Shown here: positions 1 to 8,268 of the stretch, in pieces
How the letters are laid out: each line of letters starts with the position of its first letter
Numbering within the stretch: position 1 is the first letter of the stretch
Assembly (NCBI GenBank): GCA_003527885.1
Contig: DPWB01000099.1
Location: forward strand, 1 to 9,821
Direction of reading: 5' to 3'
DNA from: Candidatus Competibacteraceae bacterium
GTDB taxonomy: Bacteria > Pseudomonadota > Gammaproteobacteria > Competibacterales > Competibacteraceae
DNA length: 9,821 nt
Notes under the pieces: model-generated
Databases searched by the model: none
What the model was told of the DNA's origin: nothing
Seen by the model: only the letters and a program-made list of their open reading frames with translations
Program-made: the position numbers and the translations under genes

Positions 1-1425
<1,425 letters not shown>

Positions 1426-1509
1426 GCGATTTTCGATCACGTCGTTAGCCAAAGCCGGCAATCTAACGATTGGGCGCCACGCCGTAAAGGGAAACCGCAC
1501 GGCAGCCAG
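1426..1509 (-). other. ettA leader region, no clear promoter
   Basis: These 84 bases lie between the lipase terminator and the ettA start. Because the terminator should stop incoming transcription, the ettA promoter is expected here. I see no convincing pair of boxes and no strong Shine-Dalgarno before the ATG. I see no open reading frame or RNA structure of note. Confidence 0.4.
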
Positions 1510-1537
1510 AAAAACCCCCGCCCGGCGGCGGGCGGGG
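1510..1537 (-). terminator. Intrinsic terminator after the lipase gene
   Basis: On the minus strand, 24 bases past the lipase stop, a 9-bp perfect GC stem (1516-1524 pairing with 1529-1537) closes a 4-base loop and is followed by a run of five T (plus-strand A at 1510-1514, with one C at 1515 between stem and tract). This is the standard Rho-independent layout. It should end the lipase transcript and separate it from ettA, which starts 85 bases further on. Confidence 0.85.
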
Positions 1538-1561
1538 TGGGGCTACTGGTGGGAAACGGGC

Positions 1562-3613
1562 TTATTTCACCACCGGGTGGTAGGTGATTTCCAGCTCGGT
1601 GCCGGCGCTTTTTAGGAAACTGATGAGTTGGCCCTGCATTTCGGCGGTAGTCCCGACGTCGGCGGTGGGGTTGATGATCGAGCCGTGATCGCCCCGCGTG
1701 AAGCGGACGATAGCCCGCAAGCCATTTTCATCCCACGCCGAGCGACTGAGCGATTGTAGGTCCATCGCCTTGGCCAGCGGTTCGGTGCCGGACAGCGGCG
1801 CATGATCCACCGTGTTGGGTATTACCCGATCGGGTGGGATGCCGTCGCCGCCGACGACTTCGATCAGGTGGATCGGATGGCGGGCAGCGGCCGCGGCGGC
1901 GTAATTGATCGGATCACCGGAATCGACGGCGGTTTGGGCGGCAACCAAATAGGATTCGTATTCGGGCGTACCCTTGGCGAGGCCGGCGGCGGCGAGGCCG
2001 GCGGCGATACGCGGCCCGAAGGTGGGGGAACCGTCCAGCAGTTTGGCGATGCCGCCGCCCGGCATGGCCAGCGTCGCGCTGGCGGCGGTGTTGTCGATGC
2101 CGAGGTAGGTGGTTCCGGCGATGCCGCCCAGCGAGTGACCGACGAAATGAATGTGCTTGGGATCAAGGTCGGGTAGCCGGTCGCCGTCCAGATCCACGGC
2201 CGGCAAGGCGGCCGCGAGTTGCCGCAAATCCTCCACGGCTTGGCGCAGGTTGTCGCGGCTGGTCAACAAGCTTCGCAGGTTGATGAAATAGCTGCCGGAG
2301 GCGTCGATCACGCCGTCGGGACCCCCGGCCCCGGTGGCGTTGTTGCTGAGGTCGAGGTCGAAAGTCCGCTCCAAGCCCGCGAGGTAGAAGGGATTCGCCT
2401 TATCGGTGACCCCGTGCAGCGGAAGATCGGTGGCGACGGCGGCGAAGCCGGCGAAGGCCAAGGCGTCGGCGACCAAGAACAGGTTGGTTCGATTTTGGGT
2501 GATGCCGTGCTGGAAGACCACCACCGGCCAGCCGCTCGCCGGCTTGCGCTGGCCGCTCGTGGCGTTGGGGACGGTCAGCAGCGTCGGAAGTTGGGCGGTG
2601 GTCGCGGCGGGCAGCGGGTTATATCGGGTCACGGGTCCGCCGCCGGCGGTGCGCCAGGAGCCGCTCAAAGGCTGGTCTTTATCGAGATAAAAGGGGACAG
2701 CCAAAACGCCCGCATAAATGTCGGAATAACCGGGCAGGCCCAGGCCGACGGCGGCCGTGGTCGAGCCGGTCGGCTTGAGGGCGAGGTTCGGTATGGCCTG
2801 TGGTTTGGGCGCTTCATTGATGGCCGTGAACGCATCATTGACGGATTGGGTCATGAACGTCCAGCTCAACACGATGCTGTTTTTAGCGATGCCTTGCCCG
2901 GCGGCAGCGCTTTCCTGGTTGTTGACCAGTTGCCGCAGCGCTTCCAAGGTCCGCGCCTGCGCGTCGCTCACGCCGGGAATCGCGCTGCCACCCCCGGCGT
3001 TCACCAACGGCGTTCCCCGTTTGGCCAGTTGATAGGTCGGCGAAGGGGAGACGTTGAAGCCGCCGCCGTCTTGAATGGCGTCGGTCAGCACCACCAAATA
3101 GCCGGTTTTGGGGGCGAGCGGGCGCAGCGGAGCGATGGCGAGCGTGGTCTTGGTGGAATCGACCGGTGACAGCCCGACCGCGTAATCGCCGCCGGCGGTC
3201 AATTCGCGTTCGACCGCGCGGATGAAAAAGGGCGTGGGGCTGGCCGGATCGAGGAACGGATTGACCAGCGTCACCTGGAACACCCGTACCGCGCCGCCCG
3301 CCGTGAGGGCATCGGCCTTCAAAGCCGCAGAAAACCGCGCGGTGAGCGGCGCGACCGTGGAAAAGCCATCCAGCGCATTCAGGGCCACGCGCGGGTCGGC
3401 CACATTTTTGGGGTCGGATACCGGAATGTTCAGCGTGCCATCGGTCGAGCCGGTGAACAGCAGGTTGTTGGGGAAGGGAAGCTTGCCAGCGGCCGGATCG
3501 AATTCGGCATAAAAATCTGGGCGGGTGGCGGCGCCGACGGCGCCGGCCGCGACGGCCAGACTCACTAGCAAGCACCACGGAATCGAACGAAGCGTTCTTT
3601 TACGGATGCGCAT
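1562..3613 (-). CDS. Secreted Pla-1/VolA-type lipase or lysophospholipase (alpha/beta hydrolase)
   Basis: This 683-residue protein resembles the bacterial virulence-factor lipase family (Pla-1/cef, VolA), whose members cleave acyl esters of lipids outside the cytoplasm. Residues 1-28 form a signal peptide: a basic start (MRIRKRTLRS), a hydrophobic core, and a likely signal peptidase I site near AVGA-A. The segment DFYAEFDPAAGKLPFPNNLLF (about 33-53) is the family's N-terminal domain hallmark. The nucleophile elbow GHSLGG is at 492-497 with Ser494. Candidate partners are His643 in GDHGS and Asp590 or Asp595 in the GGDGIPPD stretch. The conserved segment DGVIDASGSYFINLRSLLTS lies ahead of the elbow. 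No lipobox cysteine follows the signal peptide, so it is probably released or periplasmic and not a lipoprotein like VolA. The ATG at 3613 is preferred to a GTG at 3622 because a TGGAG lies 8 bases ahead of it and overlaps the GTG. The exact substrate cannot be read from sequence. Confidence 0.86.
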   Translation of the reverse strand: MRIRKRTLRSIPWCLLVSLAVAAGAVGAATRPDFYAEFDPAAGKLPFPNNLLFTGSTDGTLNIPVSDPKNVADPRVALNALDGFSTVAPLTARFSAALKADALTAGGAVRVFQVTLVNPFLDPASPTPFFIRAVERELTAGGDYAVGLSPVDSTKTTLAIAPLRPLAPKTGYLVVLTDAIQDGGGFNVSPSPTYQLAKRGTPLVNAGGGSAIPGVSDAQARTLEALRQLVNNQESAAAGQGIAKNSIVLSWTFMTQSVNDAFTAINEAPKPQAIPNLALKPTGSTTAAVGLGLPGYSDIYAGVLAVPFYLDKDQPLSGSWRTAGGGPVTRYNPLPAATTAQLPTLLTVPNATSGQRKPASGWPVVVFQHGITQNRTNLFLVADALAFAGFAAVATDLPLHGVTDKANPFYLAGLERTFDLDLSNNATGAGGPDGVIDASGSYFINLRSLLTSRDNLRQAVEDLRQLAAALPAVDLDGDRLPDLDPKHIHFVGHSLGGIAGTTYLGIDNTAASATLAMPGGGIAKLLDGSPTFGPRIAAGLAAAGLAKGTPEYESYLVAAQTAVDSGDPINYAAAAAARHPIHLIEVVGGDGIPPDRVIPNTVDHAPLSGTEPLAKAMDLQSLSRSAWDENGLRAIVRFTRGDHGSIINPTADVGTTAEMQGQLISFLKSAGTELEITYHPVVK

Positions 3614-3762
3614 CAAGGTCACTCCAGGCGGTGGTCGGGCGGATCGGAGAACCTGTCGAGGACCGCGCGGGTCCGGTCTCGAACGCGCGGGCGGTTTCCG
3701 AACATATCCCCCTAAGTATAGCCAGCGTCTCCGGCCGCGCCTTGCGAGGGTTTCCGCCGGCT
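3614..3762 (-). promoter_or_regulatory. Lipase upstream region with a possible -10 box
   Basis: This 149-base gap separates the decarboxylase stop from the lipase start. The minus strand carries TATACT at 3715-3720, a good -10 match, but no recognisable -35 lies 16-18 bases upstream, so an activator or another sigma factor would be needed. It would give a leader of roughly 100 bases. I see no T-rich hairpin after the decarboxylase stop, so read-through from that gene into the lipase is possible. Confidence 0.35.
3622..3626 (-). promoter_or_regulatory. Ribosome binding site that fixes the lipase start
   Basis: TGGAG on the minus strand ends 8 bases before the ATG at 3611-3613. An in-frame GTG at 3620-3622 shares its first G with this site and so cannot use it. 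The ATG is therefore the likely start, and the protein is three residues shorter than the longest frame. Confidence 0.7.
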
Positions 3763-5223
3763 TTAGCCCTTCAGCAGCGAGCGGATCGCCGATGAGGTGG
3801 TCACCTTGCCCTCGCCGCGATAAGCCTCATGGTTGGCTTCGATGTCGTCGAGCTTGTAGAGATAGTTGACCATCATCCCCGCCGACTGGCTCAAGCCTTT
3901 GGCGGAGGTGTCAGCCAGCCAGTTCAGCCGCTCGATGCGCGCGCCGTTGGAGAGGTGAAAGTGCGCTACCCGGTCGAGCGCGGTGCCGTGGCCTTCACGT
4001 TTTTCCTTGGCCAAGTAACGGGCGCACAAGCGCTGTAAAGGTTGCTTCAAGGCTTTGGCCAGCTCCGGTTTCTGGTTCCAGGCGGGCGAGTGGAGCACGG
4101 TTTTCAGCGAAGCGGGTTCCGTGCCGGTACCGGCCGCCGCCGCCAGCGCCTTGCGGTCCGCCGCCGTCAGCGACTCCGCTTCGACATCCTTGCCGGCCTC
4201 GTCGAGCTTGCCACCCAGCCATTCCCGGAAACCGGGAATGGGCGACAGGGTCGCGAAAACCTTCAGGTTTTTGAACTCGGTGGTCAGTTCATCCACCACC
4301 CGCTTGATCAGGAAGTTACCGAAGCTGATGCCGGACAAGCCTTCATGGGCGTTGGAAATGGAATAGAAAATGGCGGTGTCGGCGGCGTGAGGATCGACGA
4401 CCGGCGCCGCCTCATCGAGCAGGGTGTGAACGTTGTCGGAAATACCGTTGACCAGGGCGACCTGGACGATGATCAACGGTTCGTCGGGCATCCGGGGATG
4501 GAAGAAGGCGAAGCAACGCCGGTCGGAGCCGAGCCGGTTTTTCAGGTCGTTCCAGTCCCTGATCGGATGGACGGCTTCGTAGACGAACAGTTTCTCCAGC
4601 AGCGATGCCGGTGAATCCCAGGTGATGCGCCGCAGCTCCAGGAAGCCGACATCGAACCAGGACACCAGCAGCGACAGCAAATCCCGCTCCAGCGCCGCCA
4701 GCGCGGGATCGTCCCGGCGCCATTCCAGCAGTTCCGCCCGTAAATCCACCAGGAAGTGAAAGCCCTCGGGCAACGCGTTGAGTTGGGCCAGCAGGCGCAA
4801 CCGCGGCGGTTGCAAGGCTCGGTGCAGCGCGCGTTCGAGCTTGGCGCGTTCCTCCACGCCGGCGCCGGCCTGCTGGAGTTTCGCCACCGCCTTGGCCACG
4901 ACCTTGCGGTCGATATCGAACTCGGTGGCGAGGATTTGCAGGAAGCGCTTGCGGCCCTTGGGATTCAACGACAGATAAACCCGCCCCAGGTTGGCGGCGC
5001 GCGCGCGGGCCGATACCTCGCCGCCGCGCGCTTCCAGACAGTCGCGCATCTGAGCCTTGAGCGTCTCGACCTCTTTTTCAGGCAGGTTGGGGCTCGGGGC
5101 GTTGGAGAGCAGGCCACCTCCCCAATCGGCCATGTCGCGCCAGGCCTCGCGAAGGTTTTGCACGGTGCGGTTCAACAGACTGTCGCGGGTGATTTCAGGC
5201 TCGCGGGTCGTGAGTTCGGTCAT
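3763..5223 (-). CDS. Malonyl-CoA decarboxylase
   Basis: This 486-residue cytoplasmic enzyme converts malonyl-CoA to acetyl-CoA and CO2, which affects fatty acid synthesis supply or malonate use. The N-terminal half (about 1-160) is helical and matches the family's oligomerisation domain. The catalytic half holds VHPIRDWNDLK (218-228), then EPLIIVQVAL, FYSISNAHEGLSGISFG (286-302), LSPIPGF (326-332) and FHLSNGAR (422-429). From my own residue count against the human enzyme, Ser327 of LSPIPGF and His423 of FHLSNGA align with its catalytic Ser329/His423 pair; both are present. Length is close to the human enzyme (493). The ATG at 5221-5223 is chosen because AGGTG lies 8 bases upstream; a TTG 36 bases earlier in frame has no such support. 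Malonyl-CoA synthetase and a malonate carrier (matB, matC), frequent partners elsewhere, are not adjacent, so a role in trimming malonyl-CoA is at least as likely as growth on malonate. Confidence 0.95.
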   Translation of the reverse strand: MTELTTREPEITRDSLLNRTVQNLREAWRDMADWGGGLLSNAPSPNLPEKEVETLKAQMRDCLEARGGEVSARARAANLGRVYLSLNPKGRKRFLQILATEFDIDRKVVAKAVAKLQQAGAGVEERAKLERALHRALQPPRLRLLAQLNALPEGFHFLVDLRAELLEWRRDDPALAALERDLLSLLVSWFDVGFLELRRITWDSPASLLEKLFVYEAVHPIRDWNDLKNRLGSDRRCFAFFHPRMPDEPLIIVQVALVNGISDNVHTLLDEAAPVVDPHAADTAIFYSISNAHEGLSGISFGNFLIKRVVDELTTEFKNLKVFATLSPIPGFREWLGGKLDEAGKDVEAESLTAADRKALAAAAGTGTEPASLKTVLHSPAWNQKPELAKALKQPLQRLCARYLAKEKREGHGTALDRVAHFHLSNGARIERLNWLADTSAKGLSQSAGMMVNYLYKLDDIEANHEAYRGEGKVTTSSAIRSLLKG

Positions 5224-5231
5224 ACAAAAAG

Positions 5232-5236
5232 CACCT
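5232..5236 (-). promoter_or_regulatory. Ribosome binding site of the malonyl-CoA decarboxylase gene
   Basis: AGGTG on the minus strand lies 8 bases ahead of the ATG at 5221-5223. It supports this ATG over the upstream in-frame TTG at 5257-5259. Confidence 0.6.
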
Positions 5237-5294
5237 GAGTTGGAGGGCGGCGTCAGCAATAAGCCGCTAAAGCGCCGGTGTTGTCGATCCTAGA

Positions 5295-5323
5295 ATTATA
5301 GGAGGTTGCCTCGTGCGCGGCAG
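5295..5323 (-). promoter_or_regulatory. Likely sigma-70 promoter of malonyl-CoA decarboxylase
   Basis: A perfect TATAAT lies on the minus strand at 5295-5300, in an otherwise GC-rich 152-base gap between the HDOD stop and the decarboxylase start. Seventeen bases upstream is CTGCCG (5318-5323), a poor -35 match (three of six). The predicted leader is about 65 bases. The weak -35 suggests activator dependence, but no operator-like palindrome is obvious next to it. Upstream of it, CGGCT/AGCCG arms form a short 5-bp hairpin without a T-tract, so a terminator for the HDOD transcript is not evident. Confidence 0.5.
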
Positions 5324-5375
5324 GGCTTTGTCGGCTCCGTCAGCCGGGCGTTAGGGCGCGGCGCGCGGGCGACCG

Positions 5376-6230
5376 TCAGCTTTGACCGGCCATCTCGACA
5401 CTGTCTTCCAGCATGATTTCCAGCTCGGCCAGCGGAACTTCACCCAATCCCAGCATTTGTGCTTCAAGGGTGGCGGCCAGGGCGATCTGCGGGTCGCGGT
5501 GCAAGCCGATGCCGATCTTATCGCACGCTTGATCGTTCAGGCGCACGAAGGCCAACACGCTGTTGCCGGCGTCATAGCTATCCTGGTGATGGTCGCGGAC
5601 CACCACGCAGTATTCGTCCGGTAGATTCCACTTCCTGGTCAGCAAATAGCCCTGACGGGTGTGCATGTCACTGTCCAGAATCTCCATGATCAGGCTTTCC
5701 GGTAGCTCGGAACCGATCGCGCCGGCAGCACGCAATTCCTCGATGATTTTCAAAAGCGCCAACTGGCCGATGTTGTGCAAAAGTCCAGCCATGAAGGCGT
5801 TTTCCGCCTCGCTACGGTACCCGCAACGTTCGGCGATCCATTTGCAACCCATCGCCGAGGCGAAGGCGTGCCGCCACAACTTGTCCTGATAACCCAGGAA
5901 TTCGCCGCTGGCTTTCCGGTAGCTTTGGTGCAGGGCGACGGTCAGAGCCAGATGCGCGACCTGCTGGATCCCGAGCCGGATGATCGCCTTGCGGATGGTG
6001 GTGATTTCCTGCAAGCCCTTGTAAAACGCCGCATTGGCGACCCGCAGGATCTGGCTGGCCAACACCTGATCCTCGACGATCATCCGCTCGATATCGGCGA
6101 TTTTCGCGGTCTCGTCGTGCAAGGCCTGCTGGAGGCGCAGCGCCACCGGGTTGAACACGGGCAGCTTGACCTCTTTAGACGCGATAAAGTCGACGATCAT
6201 GTCGTGCAGAGACGGGTTGCCGTCGGTCAT
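5376..6230 (-). CDS. HDOD-domain signalling protein
   Basis: HDOD proteins are a degenerate branch of the HD superfamily, usually regulatory and found near cyclic di-GMP, chemotaxis or motility genes. This 284-residue protein is almost a single HDOD domain (about 15-220) with a short acidic tail and no added receiver or kinase domain. The pattern LPVFNPVALRL (23-33), ASQILRVANAAFY (58-70) and IRLGIQQV (84-91) is typical. HD-like positions include His121 (LWRHAF), His152-Asn153 (LLHNIGQ), His190 (DMHTRQGYLL) and His214-His215 before QDSYD. The motif Asp is replaced by Asn153, which argues against metal-dependent hydrolysis and for a binding or scaffold role. The gene overlaps the preceding ATPase gene by ATGA (6227-6230), so the two are probably translationally coupled. 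The protein likely modulates that ATPase or its pilus or secretion machine; this is inference. It has no signal peptide or membrane segment, so it is cytoplasmic. Confidence 0.9.
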   Translation of the reverse strand: MTDGNPSLHDMIVDFIASKEVKLPVFNPVALRLQQALHDETAKIADIERMIVEDQVLASQILRVANAAFYKGLQEITTIRKAIIRLGIQQVAHLALTVALHQSYRKASGEFLGYQDKLWRHAFASAMGCKWIAERCGYRSEAENAFMAGLLHNIGQLALLKIIEELRAAGAIGSELPESLIMEILDSDMHTRQGYLLTRKWNLPDEYCVVVRDHHQDSYDAGNSVLAFVRLNDQACDKIGIGLHRDPQIALAATLEAQMLGLGEVPLAELEIMLEDSVEMAGQS

Positions 6231-8206
6231 GGAATACCTATCAGGCGTTTGATTTCGGCCAGAGGGCGGGGTTTGTCGAGACGGGGTAGAAAACGAAAGA
6301 CCTCGGCCAGGGTGGTCTCGCCCCGCGCTGCCCTGGCTAACCCGTCCTCCAATAGCGTGACCATGCCCGAGCTTTCCAGGCTGATGCGGCGGATTTCATG
6401 CGAGGTGCATTTTTGCAGGATGGCGTCTTTGACCTGAGTGTTGAGCACGAGCAATTCAAACACACCGACACGCCCGCGATAGCCGGTGTGGCGGCACTCC
6501 GCGCAGCCGCGCCCCCGTTTGAAAGCGATGCCTTCCAGGTCCTGGCGTTTGTAGCCCAGGCGCTGCAATTCGGTCGAATTGGGCTGGTAGGGTTCCGCGC
6601 AGTGCGGACAAACCCGTCGCAACAGCCGCTGGGCCAGCACCGACACCACCGTCGAAGAAATCAAAAAGGTTTCGATGTCCATGTTCATCAACCGCAACAG
6701 GCCGCCGATGGTGTCTTCGGTGTGGAAGGTGGTGAGCACCTTATGGCCGGTGAGGGCCGCTTGGATGGCCGCTTCCGCCGAATAGCGGTCGCGGATTTCG
6801 CCGAGCACGATCACGTCCGGGTCCTGGCGCATGACATAAGGCAGCGTGGTCTCGAAGGTGACGTCGATCTTGGGGTTGAGCGAGCATTGCGCGATGCCCT
6901 CGATCACGTATTCCACCGGATCTTCGACCGTGGTGATGCAGCGGTCGATACTGTTGAGATAGTTGACGCAGCTATAGAGGGTCGTGGTTTTTCCGGTGCC
7001 GGTCGGGCCGGTGATCATGACGATGCCGCTGGGCAAATCGAGCACATCGTCGTGGAACCGGGTCAAGGTTCGGGAAAACATCCCGATGTCATCGAGCGGC
7101 ACCAGTTGGGCGCGGCGCAGCAGGCGCAAGACGATCTTTTCACCGTGGATCGTGACGTAAACGGACACCCGAATATCGATCTGACGGCCGGTCTTCGGAT
7201 CTTCGAAATCGATATGGCCGTCCTGGTGGTGACGGCGCTCGGCGATATCGGCTTTGGCCATGATCTTGATGCGGTTGATCAGGGTCGGCGCGATTTTTTT
7301 GTCGAGGGTTTGATAGACCGCCAGCACGCCGTCGCAACGAAAGCGAACCCGGATCTGATCCTTCATCGGTTCGATGTGGATGTCGCTGGCCTGGGCCTGC
7401 ATGGCGTCGGTCAACAGGGTGTTGACCCATTCGACGACCCGGACGGCTTCGTCGGTTTGGACCGCGGGCGCCAGCACCGTCTGGCTGTGGCGCTTGTAGC
7501 TTTCCAGCACTTCGCGGATGGTGCGTTTGCTGGTGATCAACGGCACCAGTTCCTGGCCGAACAAGCGCGCCGCGTCATCGCGAGCGCGCGGGTCGAGGGG
7601 GTCGGCGAAGGCGATCAGCACCCGGTTTTTCTCGGTGCGGACCGGGATGAAGTGGCGTTGCAAGAACCAGTTGGGATTGCCTTTTTCCAGCAGCTTGCGA
7701 TCCACGTCGCCCAGTTCGAGGGCGATTTGCGGAAAGCCCAGTTGATCGGCCAGCACGTCGATCAGCTTGTTTTCCTCGATGAAATGGTTTTCCAGCAGGA
7801 TGTCGCCCAGTTTTTTTCCGCTGCCGGATTCCCGCTGCAAGGCCAGGGCGGCGCGCAAATCCTGCTCCCGCAGATAACCCAGCTCCACCAGCAACGCGCC
7901 GATGCGCACTGAAACCCGATGCTTGCGCAAAGTGTTGCGCTGCTGCTCCGGGCTGACGTAGCCGATTTCGTTGAGGATGCTCAGCAGCGGTTTTTCGGTG
8001 ATCAGCTTGGCCCGAACCCGGAGGGCGTAGGCGAGCTGTTGCTGGGTGAGCACCCCGTCCTCGACCAGGAATTTGGCGATTTCTAGGCCGCTGTCCGGCG
8101 GACGAGGGGGGTCGGCGTCGCTGCCGGTAGCTTGATGGCGGTCGGGGCGTTTGGCCGGTTGGGGTGGCGCCCCGCCCGAAGAGGCGGGCTGCGATGGTGC
8201 GGACAT
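6227..8206 (-). CDS. GspE/PilB-family assembly ATPase with N-terminal MshEN region
   Basis: This 659-residue AAA+ ATPase belongs to the hexameric motors that drive type IV pilus extension or type II secretion from the cytoplasmic face of the inner membrane. Residues 1-40 are a Pro/Ala-rich disordered lead. Residues 41-97 look like a degenerate MshEN bundle. Residues 101-155 form a better one, with two 24-residue units starting RIGALLVELG and KLGDILLENH, each ending in Gln (124, 155); MshEN domains bind cyclic di-GMP. The motor shows Walker A GPTGTGKTTT (400-409), Walker B DPDVIVLGEIRD (462-473) with Glu470, and the His box with His488 and His495. Four cysteines (533, 536, 568, 571) form the zinc site typical of PilB and GspE but absent from PilT. 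The motor therefore looks intact. No pilus or secretion genes adjoin it, so PilB, GspE or MshE cannot be chosen between. The ATG at 8206 has a poor ribosome site; AGAGA lies just upstream. Confidence 0.93.
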   Translation of the reverse strand: MSAPSQPASSGGAPPQPAKRPDRHQATGSDADPPRPPDSGLEIAKFLVEDGVLTQQQLAYALRVRAKLITEKPLLSILNEIGYVSPEQQRNTLRKHRVSVRIGALLVELGYLREQDLRAALALQRESGSGKKLGDILLENHFIEENKLIDVLADQLGFPQIALELGDVDRKLLEKGNPNWFLQRHFIPVRTEKNRVLIAFADPLDPRARDDAARLFGQELVPLITSKRTIREVLESYKRHSQTVLAPAVQTDEAVRVVEWVNTLLTDAMQAQASDIHIEPMKDQIRVRFRCDGVLAVYQTLDKKIAPTLINRIKIMAKADIAERRHHQDGHIDFEDPKTGRQIDIRVSVYVTIHGEKIVLRLLRRAQLVPLDDIGMFSRTLTRFHDDVLDLPSGIVMITGPTGTGKTTTLYSCVNYLNSIDRCITTVEDPVEYVIEGIAQCSLNPKIDVTFETTLPYVMRQDPDVIVLGEIRDRYSAEAAIQAALTGHKVLTTFHTEDTIGGLLRLMNMDIETFLISSTVVSVLAQRLLRRVCPHCAEPYQPNSTELQRLGYKRQDLEGIAFKRGRGCAECRHTGYRGRVGVFELLVLNTQVKDAILQKCTSHEIRRISLESSGMVTLLEDGLARAARGETTLAEVFRFLPRLDKPRPLAEIKRLIGIP

Positions 8207-8268
8207 GGTGTCTCTAGCCCCTCAACAATGGCTTAAGGCGCTCGCGTTCCCGGCCGCCGGTCCGGGCT
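8207..8268 (-). other. Short gap between acyl-CoA dehydrogenase and assembly ATPase genes
   Basis: This gap of 62 bases holds a 5-bp CCCGG/CCGGG hairpin (8249-8266) just past the dehydrogenase stop. It has no following T-tract, so it is not a convincing terminator. No clear promoter boxes are visible. Co-transcription of the dehydrogenase with the ATPase and HDOD genes is possible but unproven. Confidence 0.4.

Noticed and set aside
1461..1488. TTTACG and TTAGAT, 16 bases apart, as an ettA promoter
   Set aside because: The -10 matches only three of six positions, which is chance level in a region this size.
2219..3169. A 316-codon plus-strand frame opposite the lipase
   Set aside because: Shadow frame rich in Gly, Gln and Val, with no motif; the minus-strand lipase explains the region.
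5224..5259. Upstream TTG start for malonyl-CoA decarboxylase, adding 12 residues
   Set aside because: No ribosome site; the ATG at 5223 has AGGTG at good spacing and begins the family-like sequence.
5338..5375. GC-rich alternating stretch and short hairpin after the HDOD stop
   Set aside because: CGCG-type repeats and a 5-bp stem without T-tract; no reliable terminator or repeat family recognised.
6398..7912. A 504-codon open frame on the plus strand opposite the assembly ATPase
   Set aside because: It mirrors a strongly supported minus-strand gene; its product is a low-complexity Asp/Gly/His-rich string with no family features. Long antisense frames are expected in GC-rich coding DNA.
8249..8266. 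Hairpin after the dehydrogenase stop as a terminator
   Set aside because: Only 5 bp and no T-tract, so intrinsic termination is unlikely.
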